From the NCBI RefSeq assembly GCF_006352025.1, contig NZ_CP040936.1, positions 4,652,001-4,716,000 on the forward strand: a stretch of DNA of 64,000 bases, given 5' to 3'. The notes beneath the pieces are model-generated. The model was not told the DNA's origin, did not search any database, and saw nothing but the letters and a program-made list of their open reading frames with translations. Numbering within the stretch: the first letter of the stretch is position 1; the number at the start of each line of letters is the position of its first letter. Positions 16,186 to 23,638 of the stretch are shown in pieces. Source of the stretch: Hymenobacter sp. DG01. GTDB taxonomy: Bacteria; Bacteroidota; Bacteroidia; Cytophagales; Hymenobacteraceae. Made by a program: the position numbers and the translations under genes.

Positions 16186-18573
16186 ATGTCCGCTCCTGAT
16201 TCTTCAGCCAAGAAGTCCTCCACTCGTCCCGCCCGGAACTGGCCCAACATTCTTTCCCGCACGCTGTGGGGAATTTTTGTGCTCGGGGCCGGTATTTTTC
16301 TGCTTTACCCCATTCTGGTGAGCATGAACTTTATGTTCCTGTTCGGGAAGTCGCCGAGCCTGGAGGAACTGGAAAACCCACGGGTAGAGCAGCCCTCGCA
16401 GGTGTTCACCGCCGATGGGGTGCTGATTGGGCGCTACTTCCGCGAGAACCGCTCCCCGGTGCCGCTGAGCAAGATGTCGCCCTGGCTGATTAAGGCCCTG
16501 GTTGCCACCGAAGACGTGCGCTACCAAGAGCACTCCGGCATCGACCCTAAGGCCATTGCCCGGGCTGTGGCGGGGGTAGCTACCGGCGGCAACGGCGGCG
16601 GGGGCTCCACCATCACTCAGCAGCTGGCCAAAAACCTCTACAAAACCCGCCGCAAAGAAAATATTGGTCTGCTGGGCCACCTGCCGCTGGTAGGAACTAT
16701 CATCAGCAAAACCAAAGAGTGGCTGACGGCCGTGGAGCTGGAGCGCCGCTACACCAAGGATGAAATTCTGGCCCTGTACTTTAATACCGTAGAGTATGGC
16801 TCGCAGGCCTACGGCATCAAGGTAGCCGCCAAAACCTTCTATAGCACCTCCCCCGATAGCCTGACCATTGAGCAGGCCGCTATGCTGGTGGGCATGCTCA
16901 ACAACCCCACGGCCTACAACCCCAAGTTTCACCCCGTGGCGGCCCGCAAGCGCCGCGACCTGGTACTGACCCGTATGGGCCAGGCCGGGTTGCTGACGGA
17001 AACCCAGGTAAAAGCTGAGCAGGCTACCCCCATCGTGCTTCAATACCAGGTTGAAAAGCACGTCGATGGGCCGGAAACGTACTTCCGCGGAGCTGTAAGC
17101 CAGTTCGTGAATGCATGGTGCAAAAAGAACAGCTACGACATGTACCGCGACGGGCTGCGCATCTACACCACCATCGACTCGCGCATGCAGAGCCACGCCG
17201 AAGAAGCCGTGCAGAAGAAGATGAAGACGCTGCAGCGCACCTTCGACAACTTCTGGCGCAACCGTGGTAAAAACCCGTGGGTAGATGAGGAAGGCAATGA
17301 AATTCCCGACTTCATTGAAACCCAGATGAAGCGCACCGAGCAGTACAAGGAGTTGGCCGAGCAGTACAAGGGCCGGCCCGATCTGCTCGACTCCGCCCTG
17401 CACCGCAAGCGCCCCATGAAGGTGTTTACCTGGAAGGGCGACGGGGACACCACTCTGGTGATGTCGCCGCTCGATTCGCTGGCCTACTATAAGCGTTTCC
17501 TGCGGGCGGGCATGATGACCATGGACCCTTTCACGGGCCAGATTAAGGCCTGGGTGGGTGGCCTTAACTACCGCTTCTTCCAATACGACCACGTTAAGCA
17601 GGGCAAGCGCCAGGCCGGCTCTACCTTCAAGCCCTTCGTGTACCTCACGGCTCTCGATAACGGCTACTCGCCCTGCGACCGTATCCGGGATGAGCGCGTG
17701 ACCATTAACTACGTGGAAAACGGGCAGCCTATGGAGTGGAAGCCCGACAACGTGACCCGCGAGTACACCGGCATGAACATGACGCTGCGCTACGCCATGG
17801 CCCGCTCGGTGAACTCCGTAACGGCTCAGCTAACCGAGAAAGTAGGCTGGGATAACGTAGCCAAGTACGCCAATAAAGTAGGCATCCGGAGCAAGCTGCT
17901 GCCGGTGCCCAGCATTGGTCTGGGCTCGGGCGGTGACGTTAGCGTGTACGAGATGGTGAATGCCTACAGCACCTTCGTGAACCAGGGCTTCCGGCCCGAA
18001 CCCATGATTGTAACCCGCATTGAGGACCAGAACGGCAACGTGCTGGTTCAGTTCGACCCCCAGCAAAAGCGCGTAATTCCGGCCGAAACAGCTTGGCTAA
18101 TGACCTACATGCTGCGCGGCGGCATGGAGGAGCCCGGTGGGACTTCCCAGGCCCTCTGGGACTACGAGCTCTGGAAGAAAAACAACCAGATCGGGGGCAA
18201 AACCGGCACTACCTCCAACTACTCCGACGGCTGGTACATGGGCGTCACCAAGGATCTGGTAACCGGCGTATGGGTAGGGGGTGAGGACCGAAGCATCCAC
18301 TTCCTCAACTCCCAGCAGGGCGAAGGCGGCCGCACGGCCCTGCCCATTTTCGGTACCTACATGGAGAAGCTGTATCAGGACCCCGAGCTGGACATCCAAA
18401 TGGGCCCCTTCCCCCAGCCTACCGTCAAAATCACGAAGAAGTACGTCTGTGTAACCGCTGAGCCGCGCCGCCGCCGTGAGGCCGAAACCGTGGATACCAT
18501 TGTGGTAGATAACCTGCTGGAAAACCTCAATAACGGCAGTGTGCCCCTGCCCGATAGTCTGGGCGGTAGATAA
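16186..18573 (+). CDS. Penicillin-binding protein 1A (bifunctional class A PBP)
   Basis: Polymerises and cross-links peptidoglycan. 795 aa from ATG 16186. Short cytoplasmic tail, one signal-anchor helix (LWGIFVLGAGIFLLYPILV), then the GT51 glycosyltransferase domain with catalytic Glu in ATEDVRYQEHSGID and the STITQQLAKNLY motif. The transpeptidase domain follows with the active Ser in QAGSTFKPFVYL, SVN in ARSVNSVTAQL, and KTG in GGKTGTTSNYSDGWYMG. The C-terminal tail is Arg-rich. All catalytic motifs are intact. The frame is open back to 16096, but the promoter box at 16129 favours 16186. Convergent with the 18634 gene across a hairpin. Confidence 0.96.
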   Translation: MSAPDSSAKKSSTRPARNWPNILSRTLWGIFVLGAGIFLLYPILVSMNFMFLFGKSPSLEELENPRVEQPSQVFTADGVLIGRYFRENRSPVPLSKMSPWLIKALVATEDVRYQEHSGIDPKAIARAVAGVATGGNGGGGSTITQQLAKNLYKTRRKENIGLLGHLPLVGTIISKTKEWLTAVELERRYTKDEILALYFNTVEYGSQAYGIKVAAKTFYSTSPDSLTIEQAAMLVGMLNNPTAYNPKFHPVAARKRRDLVLTRMGQAGLLTETQVKAEQATPIVLQYQVEKHVDGPETYFRGAVSQFVNAWCKKNSYDMYRDGLRIYTTIDSRMQSHAEEAVQKKMKTLQRTFDNFWRNRGKNPWVDEEGNEIPDFIETQMKRTEQYKELAEQYKGRPDLLDSALHRKRPMKVFTWKGDGDTTLVMSPLDSLAYYKRFLRAGMMTMDPFTGQIKAWVGGLNYRFFQYDHVKQGKRQAGSTFKPFVYLTALDNGYSPCDRIRDERVTINYVENGQPMEWKPDNVTREYTGMNMTLRYAMARSVNSVTAQLTEKVGWDNVAKYANKVGIRSKLLPVPSIGLGSGGDVSVYEMVNAYSTFVNQGFRPEPMIVTRIEDQNGNVLVQFDPQQKRVIPAETAWLMTYMLRGGMEEPGGTSQALWDYELWKKNNQIGGKTGTTSNYSDGWYMGVTKDLVTGVWVGGEDRSIHFLNSQQGEGGRTALPIFGTYMEKLYQDPELDIQMGPFPQPTVKITKKYVCVTAEPRRRREAETVDTIVVDNLLENLNNGSVPLPDSLGGR

Positions 18574-18585
18574 AAAACGGGCTGA

Positions 18586-18637
18586 CTAAAACCAGCAAGA
18601 CTCCTGCAATGCACTGCAGGAGCCTTGTTGGTTTTAG
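18586..18637. terminator. Hairpin terminator between convergent genes
   Basis: A long hairpin: outer arms CTAAAACCAGCAAG / CTTGTTGGTTTTAG (with a small offset) and inner arms CTCCTGCA / TGCAGGAG. It lies between the PBP1A stop and the stop of the leftward gene, whose last codons it overlaps by a few bases. Confidence 0.75.
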
Positions 18638-19851
18638 CCGCGGCGAAACCGACGCAGCCCCCATAGTCCGAGCAGGCACCCGGCGGCTACTACCCCAGAA
18701 AGCAGCTGAAACTTGCGGCGCCACGGCTGCGTCGTATGCATAGCGTGGCTTGTTTCCAGGGAGTTGCTCCAGGCAATAAAGGCATCCGCAATCGGCAGGG
18801 CCCCGAAAAGGTAGCGCTTACCGGCCGCCGAGCTCCAGGGCATCCCGAACGCCTCCACGCTGTTGCGTAGCCCCAGGGCAGTAGCCGTATCGCCATAGCG
18901 CTGCATGGTGCGGCGGCCTACAATAGAGGCTGCCCCGCCCACGCCCCAGATAACGGGGCCCGAATCAATGTCCTCGGTGAGTTGTGCCCCCCGGGCCGAT
19001 TCCTGCACACCCGGAAGCCCGAGCCGGGCAGTAAGGAAATGTGCCCGGTACCGCTGAAAATGCGTTTGGGCGTAGGCTGAATCGATTTCGAGCAGAAAAT
19101 TGAGCAGTTGGCTTTGCGACGAGCCCCGGGCGGCTTCCACTACCCCTCCGGTAGTGGCGGATGTCTGATGAGGTATCATCTGCCGCGAATCGAGGTGCTG
19201 GTCAACGGTCCGCAGCCAGGTAGAGAGGTCGGCCCGGTACGCAGCGGGCAGTAGCCGGTCGTGCCATGCCAAGGCAGCCACGCACATCACGCCGTCGGCG
19301 GGCCAGGCCGCGCCGGAGTACGACTCAGGGTAAGGGGTAGGGCCGGCGCGCAAGGCAGTAGCAATGGCAGCGCATTGTCGCTGAAAGTGCGTCACATCAG
19401 CAGGCAGGTGTTGGGCTGTCGGCAGGGCAGCCAGGTAGCGCCCCAGCACATACGCCGACCATCCTTGGTAAAAGGCACCATAAGGCAGCGGCAAGGCCGG
19501 ATCAAACGCCAGCCGCCCCTCCGGCGACTGTATCTGCCGGAGAGCCCAGTCCGCTTCGGCCTGGGCCTCCTGACGTAAGGCACTTTGGACCGGCAAGTGG
19601 GGTAGCAGCTCTATCCAGGTCAGCGCGTACAGCGCGTTCTGGTACACGAATCCTTCCGGATACAGGGCCTGCATCTGCTCAGCGGCGCCCGCATGCATTT
19701 TCGTGCGCAGGAACTGCAGCTGCTGCACCACGTCCTGATTGATACGGGCCGGACCCGTAGGAGCAAGCGTGGGCTGGTAATAGAGCCGGGTATTCAGGTA
19801 CACCAGAAGCACCAGCCAGCTTCCGAGTACCAAGCGGAGCAGCCAGCGCAT
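18634..19851 (-). CDS. Membrane-anchored protein of unknown function
   Basis: 405 aa. One hydrophobic helix at each end: residues 4-20 (LLRLVLGSWLVLLVYL) and about 385-400 (LLSGVVAAGCLLGLWGL) followed by a basic tail. The large middle is alpha-helical and rich in Trp/Tyr/His with segments such as YGAFYQGWSAYVLGRYL and SGAAWPADGVMCVAAL, a composition seen in alpha/alpha-toroid enzymes (inference, no family recognised). It begins 8 bases after the stop of the TIGR01777-type gene, so it is almost certainly translated from the same transcript. Confidence 0.7.
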   Translation of the reverse strand: MRWLLRLVLGSWLVLLVYLNTRLYYQPTLAPTGPARINQDVVQQLQFLRTKMHAGAAEQMQALYPEGFVYQNALYALTWIELLPHLPVQSALRQEAQAEADWALRQIQSPEGRLAFDPALPLPYGAFYQGWSAYVLGRYLAALPTAQHLPADVTHFQRQCAAIATALRAGPTPYPESYSGAAWPADGVMCVAALAWHDRLLPAAYRADLSTWLRTVDQHLDSRQMIPHQTSATTGGVVEAARGSSQSQLLNFLLEIDSAYAQTHFQRYRAHFLTARLGLPGVQESARGAQLTEDIDSGPVIWGVGGAASIVGRRTMQRYGDTATALGLRNSVEAFGMPWSSAAGKRYLFGALPIADAFIAWSNSLETSHAMHTTQPWRRKFQLLSGVVAAGCLLGLWGLRRFRRG

Positions 19852-19859
19852 GCGGCAGC

Positions 19860-20771
19860 CTACTGCTCTCCGTAAAACGACTCCAGAGCTTCCCGCAGGG
19901 TCGGAAACTCGAACCGGAAGCCCTGTTGCAGCGTCTTCTCAGCACTTACCCGCTGGGAGGCCAGCACAATTTCGCTCATCTCACCCATCACCAGCTTCAG
20001 CCCGAACTCAGGTACTTTCGGTAGCACCAGGGGGCGGTGCAGCACGGCCGCCAGGGTTTCGGTAAACTCTTTATTCGTGACGGGGGTAGGGGCCACGGCA
20101 TTGAAGGTGCCCTGCCACTGGGGCTCTTCCATGGCTTGAATAAAGAGCCGGCACAGGTCATCGAGGTGAATCCAGGACATGTACTGCCGGCCCGAGCCCA
20201 GGGGGGCGCCGGCCATCAGCTTCACGGTGCGGGCCAGCGGCACCAGAGCACCACCCTCGGGGCTCAGTACAATGCCAATCCGGAAAATAGCCGTGCGGAT
20301 GCCGTCAGCCGCTACGCTCTGCGCGGCAGCTTCCCACTGTCGGCATACCTCGGCCAGAAAATCATCCGGAGCCGGAGTAGTTTCTTCTGTTACCAGGGTA
20401 TCGTCCCGGTCGCCGTAGATGCCTATGGCTGAGGCCGAAATGAAGGCTTGCACGTGGTGGTTGCCGGTGGCCAGCTCTCGCGCCATCAGCTGGGTACCCG
20501 CCAGGCGGCTCGACAGAATTTCGCGTTTGCGCTCCTGGGTCCATTTGCCATCCGATACGCTACTGCCCGCCAGATTAATAATGTAGTCGGCGTAGGGTAC
20601 GGCGGCTTCGTCAATGGTACCGGCCAGCGGATCCCAGCGGAAGCTGCGGTAGCGCCCATTGCCGGGTGTGCGGCTCAGCAAGGCCACTTCGTAGCCGGCA
20701 TCAATAAGCATTTCGGCGAGGCGGGTGCCAATCATACCGGTGCCCCCGGTAATCAAAACTTTGCGCGACAT
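19860..20771 (-). CDS. TIGR01777-type NAD(P)-dependent epimerase/oxidoreductase
   Basis: Extended SDR protein of the SDR39U1 (YfcH-like) group, 303 aa. The Rossmann motif is VLITGGTGMIGTRLAEML (about residues 5-22); the family phrase for the substrate region is IINLAGSSVSDGKWT (about 64-78); the catalytic region has SASAIGIYGDR with the Tyr, and the C-terminal part has the typical MSWIHLDDLCRLF. Members are widespread but their substrates are unknown. It lies 84 bases after folE and 8 bases before the 405-aa gene. Confidence 0.9.
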   Translation of the reverse strand: MSRKVLITGGTGMIGTRLAEMLIDAGYEVALLSRTPGNGRYRSFRWDPLAGTIDEAAVPYADYIINLAGSSVSDGKWTQERKREILSSRLAGTQLMARELATGNHHVQAFISASAIGIYGDRDDTLVTEETTPAPDDFLAEVCRQWEAAAQSVAADGIRTAIFRIGIVLSPEGGALVPLARTVKLMAGAPLGSGRQYMSWIHLDDLCRLFIQAMEEPQWQGTFNAVAPTPVTNKEFTETLAAVLHRPLVLPKVPEFGLKLVMGEMSEIVLASQRVSAEKTLQQGFRFEFPTLREALESFYGEQ

Positions 20772-20855
20772 GGGTGGGAACGGGTAGCTCAGCGCCCCCG
20801 TGGGGGTAGCGCCTGGGGTAATAGGTGCGAAAACGACGGGAAAGCTAACAGCTTT

Positions 20856-21542
20856 TTATTTGCCAAGCAGCCGCAGAAATTCCTGCCGCAAGGCATCGTC
20901 GCGCCCGAAAGCGCCCCCGTATTCGGCCGTAAGTGTACTGCTGCTCGTGTCGTTCACGCCGCGGCTCATTACGCAGAGGTGGTCGGCCTCAATCAGTACG
21001 GCCACGTCATTAGTGCGCAGGGTATTTTTGAGTTCCTCGGCAATCTGGCGCGTCAGGCGTTCCTGCACCTGGGGGCGGCGGGCAAAGTACTGTACTACCC
21101 GGTTAAGCTTGCTCAGCCCCACTACATGCTCGCCGGGCAGGTAAGCCACGTGGGCCTTCCCGATAATGGGCACAAAGTGGTGCTCACAACACGAAAACAG
21201 CGTGATGTCGCGCTCCACCAGCATGTTCTGGTACTGGTAGCGGTTCTCAAACAGCTTCACGTCGGGGCGGTGCTTGGGGTCGAGGCCCTTGAACCACTCC
21301 TGCACGTACATTTTCGCTACCCGCTTCGGGGTGCCGCTCAGGCTGTCATCTGTCAGGTCCAAACCAAGAATCTCCATGATTTCCCGGAAGTGACCCGAAA
21401 TGGCTGTAATCTTTTCCTCGTCGCTGAGCTGGAAAGCATCAGGGCGAAGGGGGGTGCGCAGGTCGGCCGGTAATTGAGCATCAACGGCGGGACGGTTAGC
21501 GGCGCCGTCCGCGGCAGCAGCCGCAGCAGCGGTGTTATCCAT
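20856..21542 (-). CDS. folE: GTP cyclohydrolase I
   Basis: Converts GTP to 7,8-dihydroneopterin triphosphate, the first step of folate and other pterin synthesis. 228 aa, with an Ala-rich ~35-residue N-terminal extension before the conserved enzyme. Zinc-site residues are visible in FSCCEHHFVPIIG (Cys and His), and the second Cys in EADHLCVMSRGV. QERLTRQIAE and EYGGAFGRD are also family-typical. Its ATG overlaps the queD stop by 8 bases, so the two genes are translationally coupled. This supplies pterin for the QueD-type enzyme and for folB elsewhere in the window. Confidence 0.97.
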   Translation of the reverse strand: MDNTAAAAAAADGAANRPAVDAQLPADLRTPLRPDAFQLSDEEKITAISGHFREIMEILGLDLTDDSLSGTPKRVAKMYVQEWFKGLDPKHRPDVKLFENRYQYQNMLVERDITLFSCCEHHFVPIIGKAHVAYLPGEHVVGLSKLNRVVQYFARRPQVQERLTRQIAEELKNTLRTNDVAVLIEADHLCVMSRGVNDTSSSTLTAEYGGAFGRDDALRQEFLRLLGK

Positions 21543-21942
21543 GGTATTCTACAAAATTGCGTTCGGTCTCATACAGCGTGACCGACAGGGTCAGGTGCTC
21601 TTCTACGTGGAGGCGCAGCCGGTTCCAAATCACTACTGCAATATTTTCGGCCGTAGGATTGAGGTGGCGAAACTCCTCCGTATCCAGATTCAGATTCCGG
21701 TGGTCAAAGGTATCCAGAATCTCGCGTTTGATCAGGTCGCTCAACCGCTTCATATCATATACATAGCCAGTAGCCGGGTCAATCTCGCCGGTCAGGCGCA
21801 CAATCAACTCGTAGTTATGTCCGTGATAGTGAGGGTTGTTGCACTTGCCAAACGTGTCCTGGTTCTGCTCTTCGCTCCAGGACGGATTGTGCAGGCGATG
21901 AGCGGCGTTGAAATGTTCCTTGCGGCAGACGGTAATAGGCAT
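21535..21942 (-). CDS. queD: 6-carboxytetrahydropterin synthase / 6-pyruvoyl-tetrahydropterin synthase family
   Basis: 135-aa tunnelling-fold enzyme that acts on dihydroneopterin triphosphate. Zinc-binding histidines are in FNAAHRLH and HYHGHNYEL, and the catalytic Cys is in FGKCNNPHYHGHN; the His/Glu of the C-terminal half are in TFDHRNLN and PTAENIAVVIW, ending in LYETERN. QueD (queuosine route) and PTPS (biopterin route) are hard to separate by sequence; the length and the overlapping folE favour QueD-like activity. First gene of the leftward queD-folE pair. Confidence 0.88.
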   Translation of the reverse strand: MPITVCRKEHFNAAHRLHNPSWSEEQNQDTFGKCNNPHYHGHNYELIVRLTGEIDPATGYVYDMKRLSDLIKREILDTFDHRNLNLDTEEFRHLNPTAENIAVVIWNRLRLHVEEHLTLSVTLYETERNFVEYHG

Positions 21943-22147
21943 AGTCGAGACTAAACGCGCCCACGGGGCTTTTGTTCACACCATATTCGAGAATATCAGG
22001 CAGTTGGCCTTCGGGCGGATAGCTAGCTCAGCAGGAAGAAATGACAGTTTCTGGTATATAAGCAACTATGAATATTAATTTTCCAACAAAAGACAGTTTT
22101 CTTCAAAAAAAACAATCTGCTCCCTGGTGAGATGCTGGGACACTAGT

Positions 22148-22155
22148 TAAATTTG
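22148..22155 (+). promoter_or_regulatory. Candidate -7 box upstream of 22225 gene
   Basis: TAAATTTG matches the Bacteroidota -7 consensus TAnnTTTG and lies 69 bases before the ATG. The leader after it is AT-rich. No convincing TTG at -33. Confidence 0.45.
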
Positions 22156-22224
22156 ATGAGTTGGAACTGAGTTGACCAACCTTCAAACCTGCAAATCATT
22201 TTTTCTCAACCTATTTCATTGTCT

Positions 22225-22935
22225 ATGAAACGAGGCGTACTCTTCTCTCTGCTGCTGATGTTGGCAACGTCGGTGACTAGCCTGGCGCAAAAGTCGCCTG
22301 TTGACGAAACGGATATGGCCGTAAAAGGCATTCCGCGCAAAGGGCAGCGTGTTTCTGTGCAGCTGGACAGCAAGCGCGTAGAAGAATCCTGGAAAAAGCA
22401 GTTGGACGAGCAGTTCGGCAGCAAAGTAAAAGCCGACAAAGGCGTGTACACCATGGACGGAGTCGTAATCGAATCCGTTTCCAAAACCCCGGTGCGTGTT
22501 ATCAGCAAAGTTGACGCCGTGCCGACGGGTACTACCATCTGGTGGTCGATTGACCTGGGCAATGCTTACCTGGGCAAAGAAGCTACCCCGGTGCAGTGGA
22601 AAGCTGCCGAGGGCTACCTGAAGGATTTCGCCCGGAAGCTCTACCGCGAAGACTTGGCCGTACAGGTTGCCGAAGCTGAAAAAGCGCTGGTATCGTCGCA
22701 GAACAACCACATGGCGGTAATTGCCAAGGCCGATGCCATCAAAAAGGACATCGAGAAGAACAAGGCCCGCAAGATTGAAATTCAGCAGCAGCTGGCCCAG
22801 AACGCCGCTGAACTGCAGCAGTACAACAACCAGGTGGACATGAACCTGAAGGAGCAGGAAGCTGCCCGCGCCGACATTGTGAACATGCGCGTAGCCCTGG
22901 AAGCCGTAAAGGAGCGCATGAACAAAATTGAGTAG
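22225..22935 (+). CDS. Exported coiled-coil protein, unknown
   Basis: 236 aa. Signal peptide MKRGVLFSLLLMLATSVTSLAQ, so periplasmic or surface. Residues ~25-145 form a compact domain with strands (KGVYTMDGVVIES, PVRVISKVDAVPTGTTIWWSIDLG). Residues ~150-236 are a heptad-rich coiled coil (Glu/Ala/Lys/Gln with repeated AEL-type phrases, e.g. QQQLAQNAAELQQYNNQVD). ATG at 22225 was preferred over TTG 22219. No domain name recognised. Monocistronic, between a promoter-like box and a strong terminator. Confidence 0.82.
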   Translation: MKRGVLFSLLLMLATSVTSLAQKSPVDETDMAVKGIPRKGQRVSVQLDSKRVEESWKKQLDEQFGSKVKADKGVYTMDGVVIESVSKTPVRVISKVDAVPTGTTIWWSIDLGNAYLGKEATPVQWKAAEGYLKDFARKLYREDLAVQVAEAEKALVSSQNNHMAVIAKADAIKKDIEKNKARKIEIQQQLAQNAAELQQYNNQVDMNLKEQEAARADIVNMRVALEAVKERMNKIE

Positions 22936-22960
22936 TCTGGTTTTTTTAACTGCTCTACAG

Positions 22961-23004
22961 TAAACAAGAAGCCCCGCCTGAATCCAGGCGGGGCTTCTTG
23001 TTTA
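22961..23004. terminator. Bidirectional intrinsic terminator
   Basis: Stem AACAAGAAGCCCCGCCTG / CAGGCGGGGCTTCTTGTT with a short loop, between the convergent coiled-coil gene (+) and the pyrophosphatase-like lipoprotein gene (-). Confidence 0.93.
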
Positions 23005-23009
23005 GAGGA

Positions 23010-23618
23010 TTACCGCAGCCACCGCCGGATATACTTCTCGGCCGATTTTTCGTCCTGCCAACCTGCAATGCGGGTTGCGCCGGGGCGGCCCCGGTGCTGA
23101 AACCATAGACTCAAAGATTGCCGTACGCCGGGGTAGCGGCGGTTAAGCGTGGCCCAATCGGTGGCATCGGGCAGAATACGCTGGGCCGGCCGGGCCGGCG
23201 CCGCTAATACCACGGGCGCCAGGTTGCCATCAATGTCCAGCACCAGCAAGGCCAACGGCACTACTTCCAGAACGGTGCCGGCCGGTTGACTTTCGGCTAA
23301 AACCAGCGCCGGTACGGCGCCGGTTTTAGCCGAAAGTCCGGAAGAGCCGGTTACCTGCGTGCCCGGAATAAACCCCAGGTTGCCGGGTACCGGAAGAAAT
23401 TCAATCATCTGCCCGACGCCCGCCTGCTGCACCGGCTGAAACTCCTGGGCACTGGCGTTGTAGCGCAGCTCCTGGTTGGTACCGGCCGGCATTTCTACTA
23501 CCACTTGCAGCAGCTTGCGCTCCGCCGAGAAGGTAGGCAGATCGGCGTAATCGGTACGGCAGCCGGCCAGTGAGCCAGCGCCTACCCCCGCAAACAACAG
23601 AATCCAGCGCCAACGCAT
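23010..23618 (-). CDS. Lipoprotein resembling soluble inorganic pyrophosphatase, catalytic residues lost
   Basis: 202 aa with a lipoprotein signal (ILLFAGVGAGSLAGC, Cys about residue 20). The mature part can be aligned by eye along the soluble (type I) inorganic pyrophosphatase fold: VVVEMPAGTNQELRY matches the family's IEIPAxxxxKYE start, PVPGNLGFIPGT matches YPxNYGYIP, VPLALLVLDIDG matches PVGVLxMxDExG, and the end WFQHRG...RIAGWQDEKSAEKYI matches FFEHYK...GWxxxxxA. However, the metal-binding loop DGDPxDVL is replaced by TGAVPALVL, and the active-site Lys/Tyr/Asp residues are mostly gone. So it is probably an exported pseudo-enzyme. It follows the M1-barrel gene by 20 bases in the same direction. 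Confidence 0.68.
   Translation of the reverse strand: MRWRWILLFAGVGAGSLAGCRTDYADLPTFSAERKLLQVVVEMPAGTNQELRYNASAQEFQPVQQAGVGQMIEFLPVPGNLGFIPGTQVTGSSGLSAKTGAVPALVLAESQPAGTVLEVVPLALLVLDIDGNLAPVVLAAPARPAQRILPDATDWATLNRRYPGVRQSLSLWFQHRGRPGATRIAGWQDEKSAEKYIRRWLR
23288..23338. repeat. 51-bp palindrome inside the pyrophosphatase-like gene
   Basis: Arms GACTTTCGGCTAAAACC (23288-23304) and its exact reverse complement (23322-23338), with a 17-base centre that is itself partly palindromic (GCGCC / GGCGC). It lies wholly inside coding sequence, where the protein would otherwise carry the family's Asp-rich metal loop. Confidence 0.9.
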
Positions 23619-23638
23619 AAACAGACGAAGAAATAGAG

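Noticed and set aside
16204..17592. 462-codon minus-strand frame inside the PBP1A gene
   Set aside because: Shadow frame; PBP1A has intact catalytic motifs.
20448..21473. 341-codon plus-strand frame over folE and the SDR39U1-like gene
   Set aside because: Antisense of two well-identified genes.
22010..22040. Possible tRNA fragment (GGATAGCTAGCTCAG)
   Set aside because: D-arm-like words only; no acceptor, anticodon or T arm can be folded.
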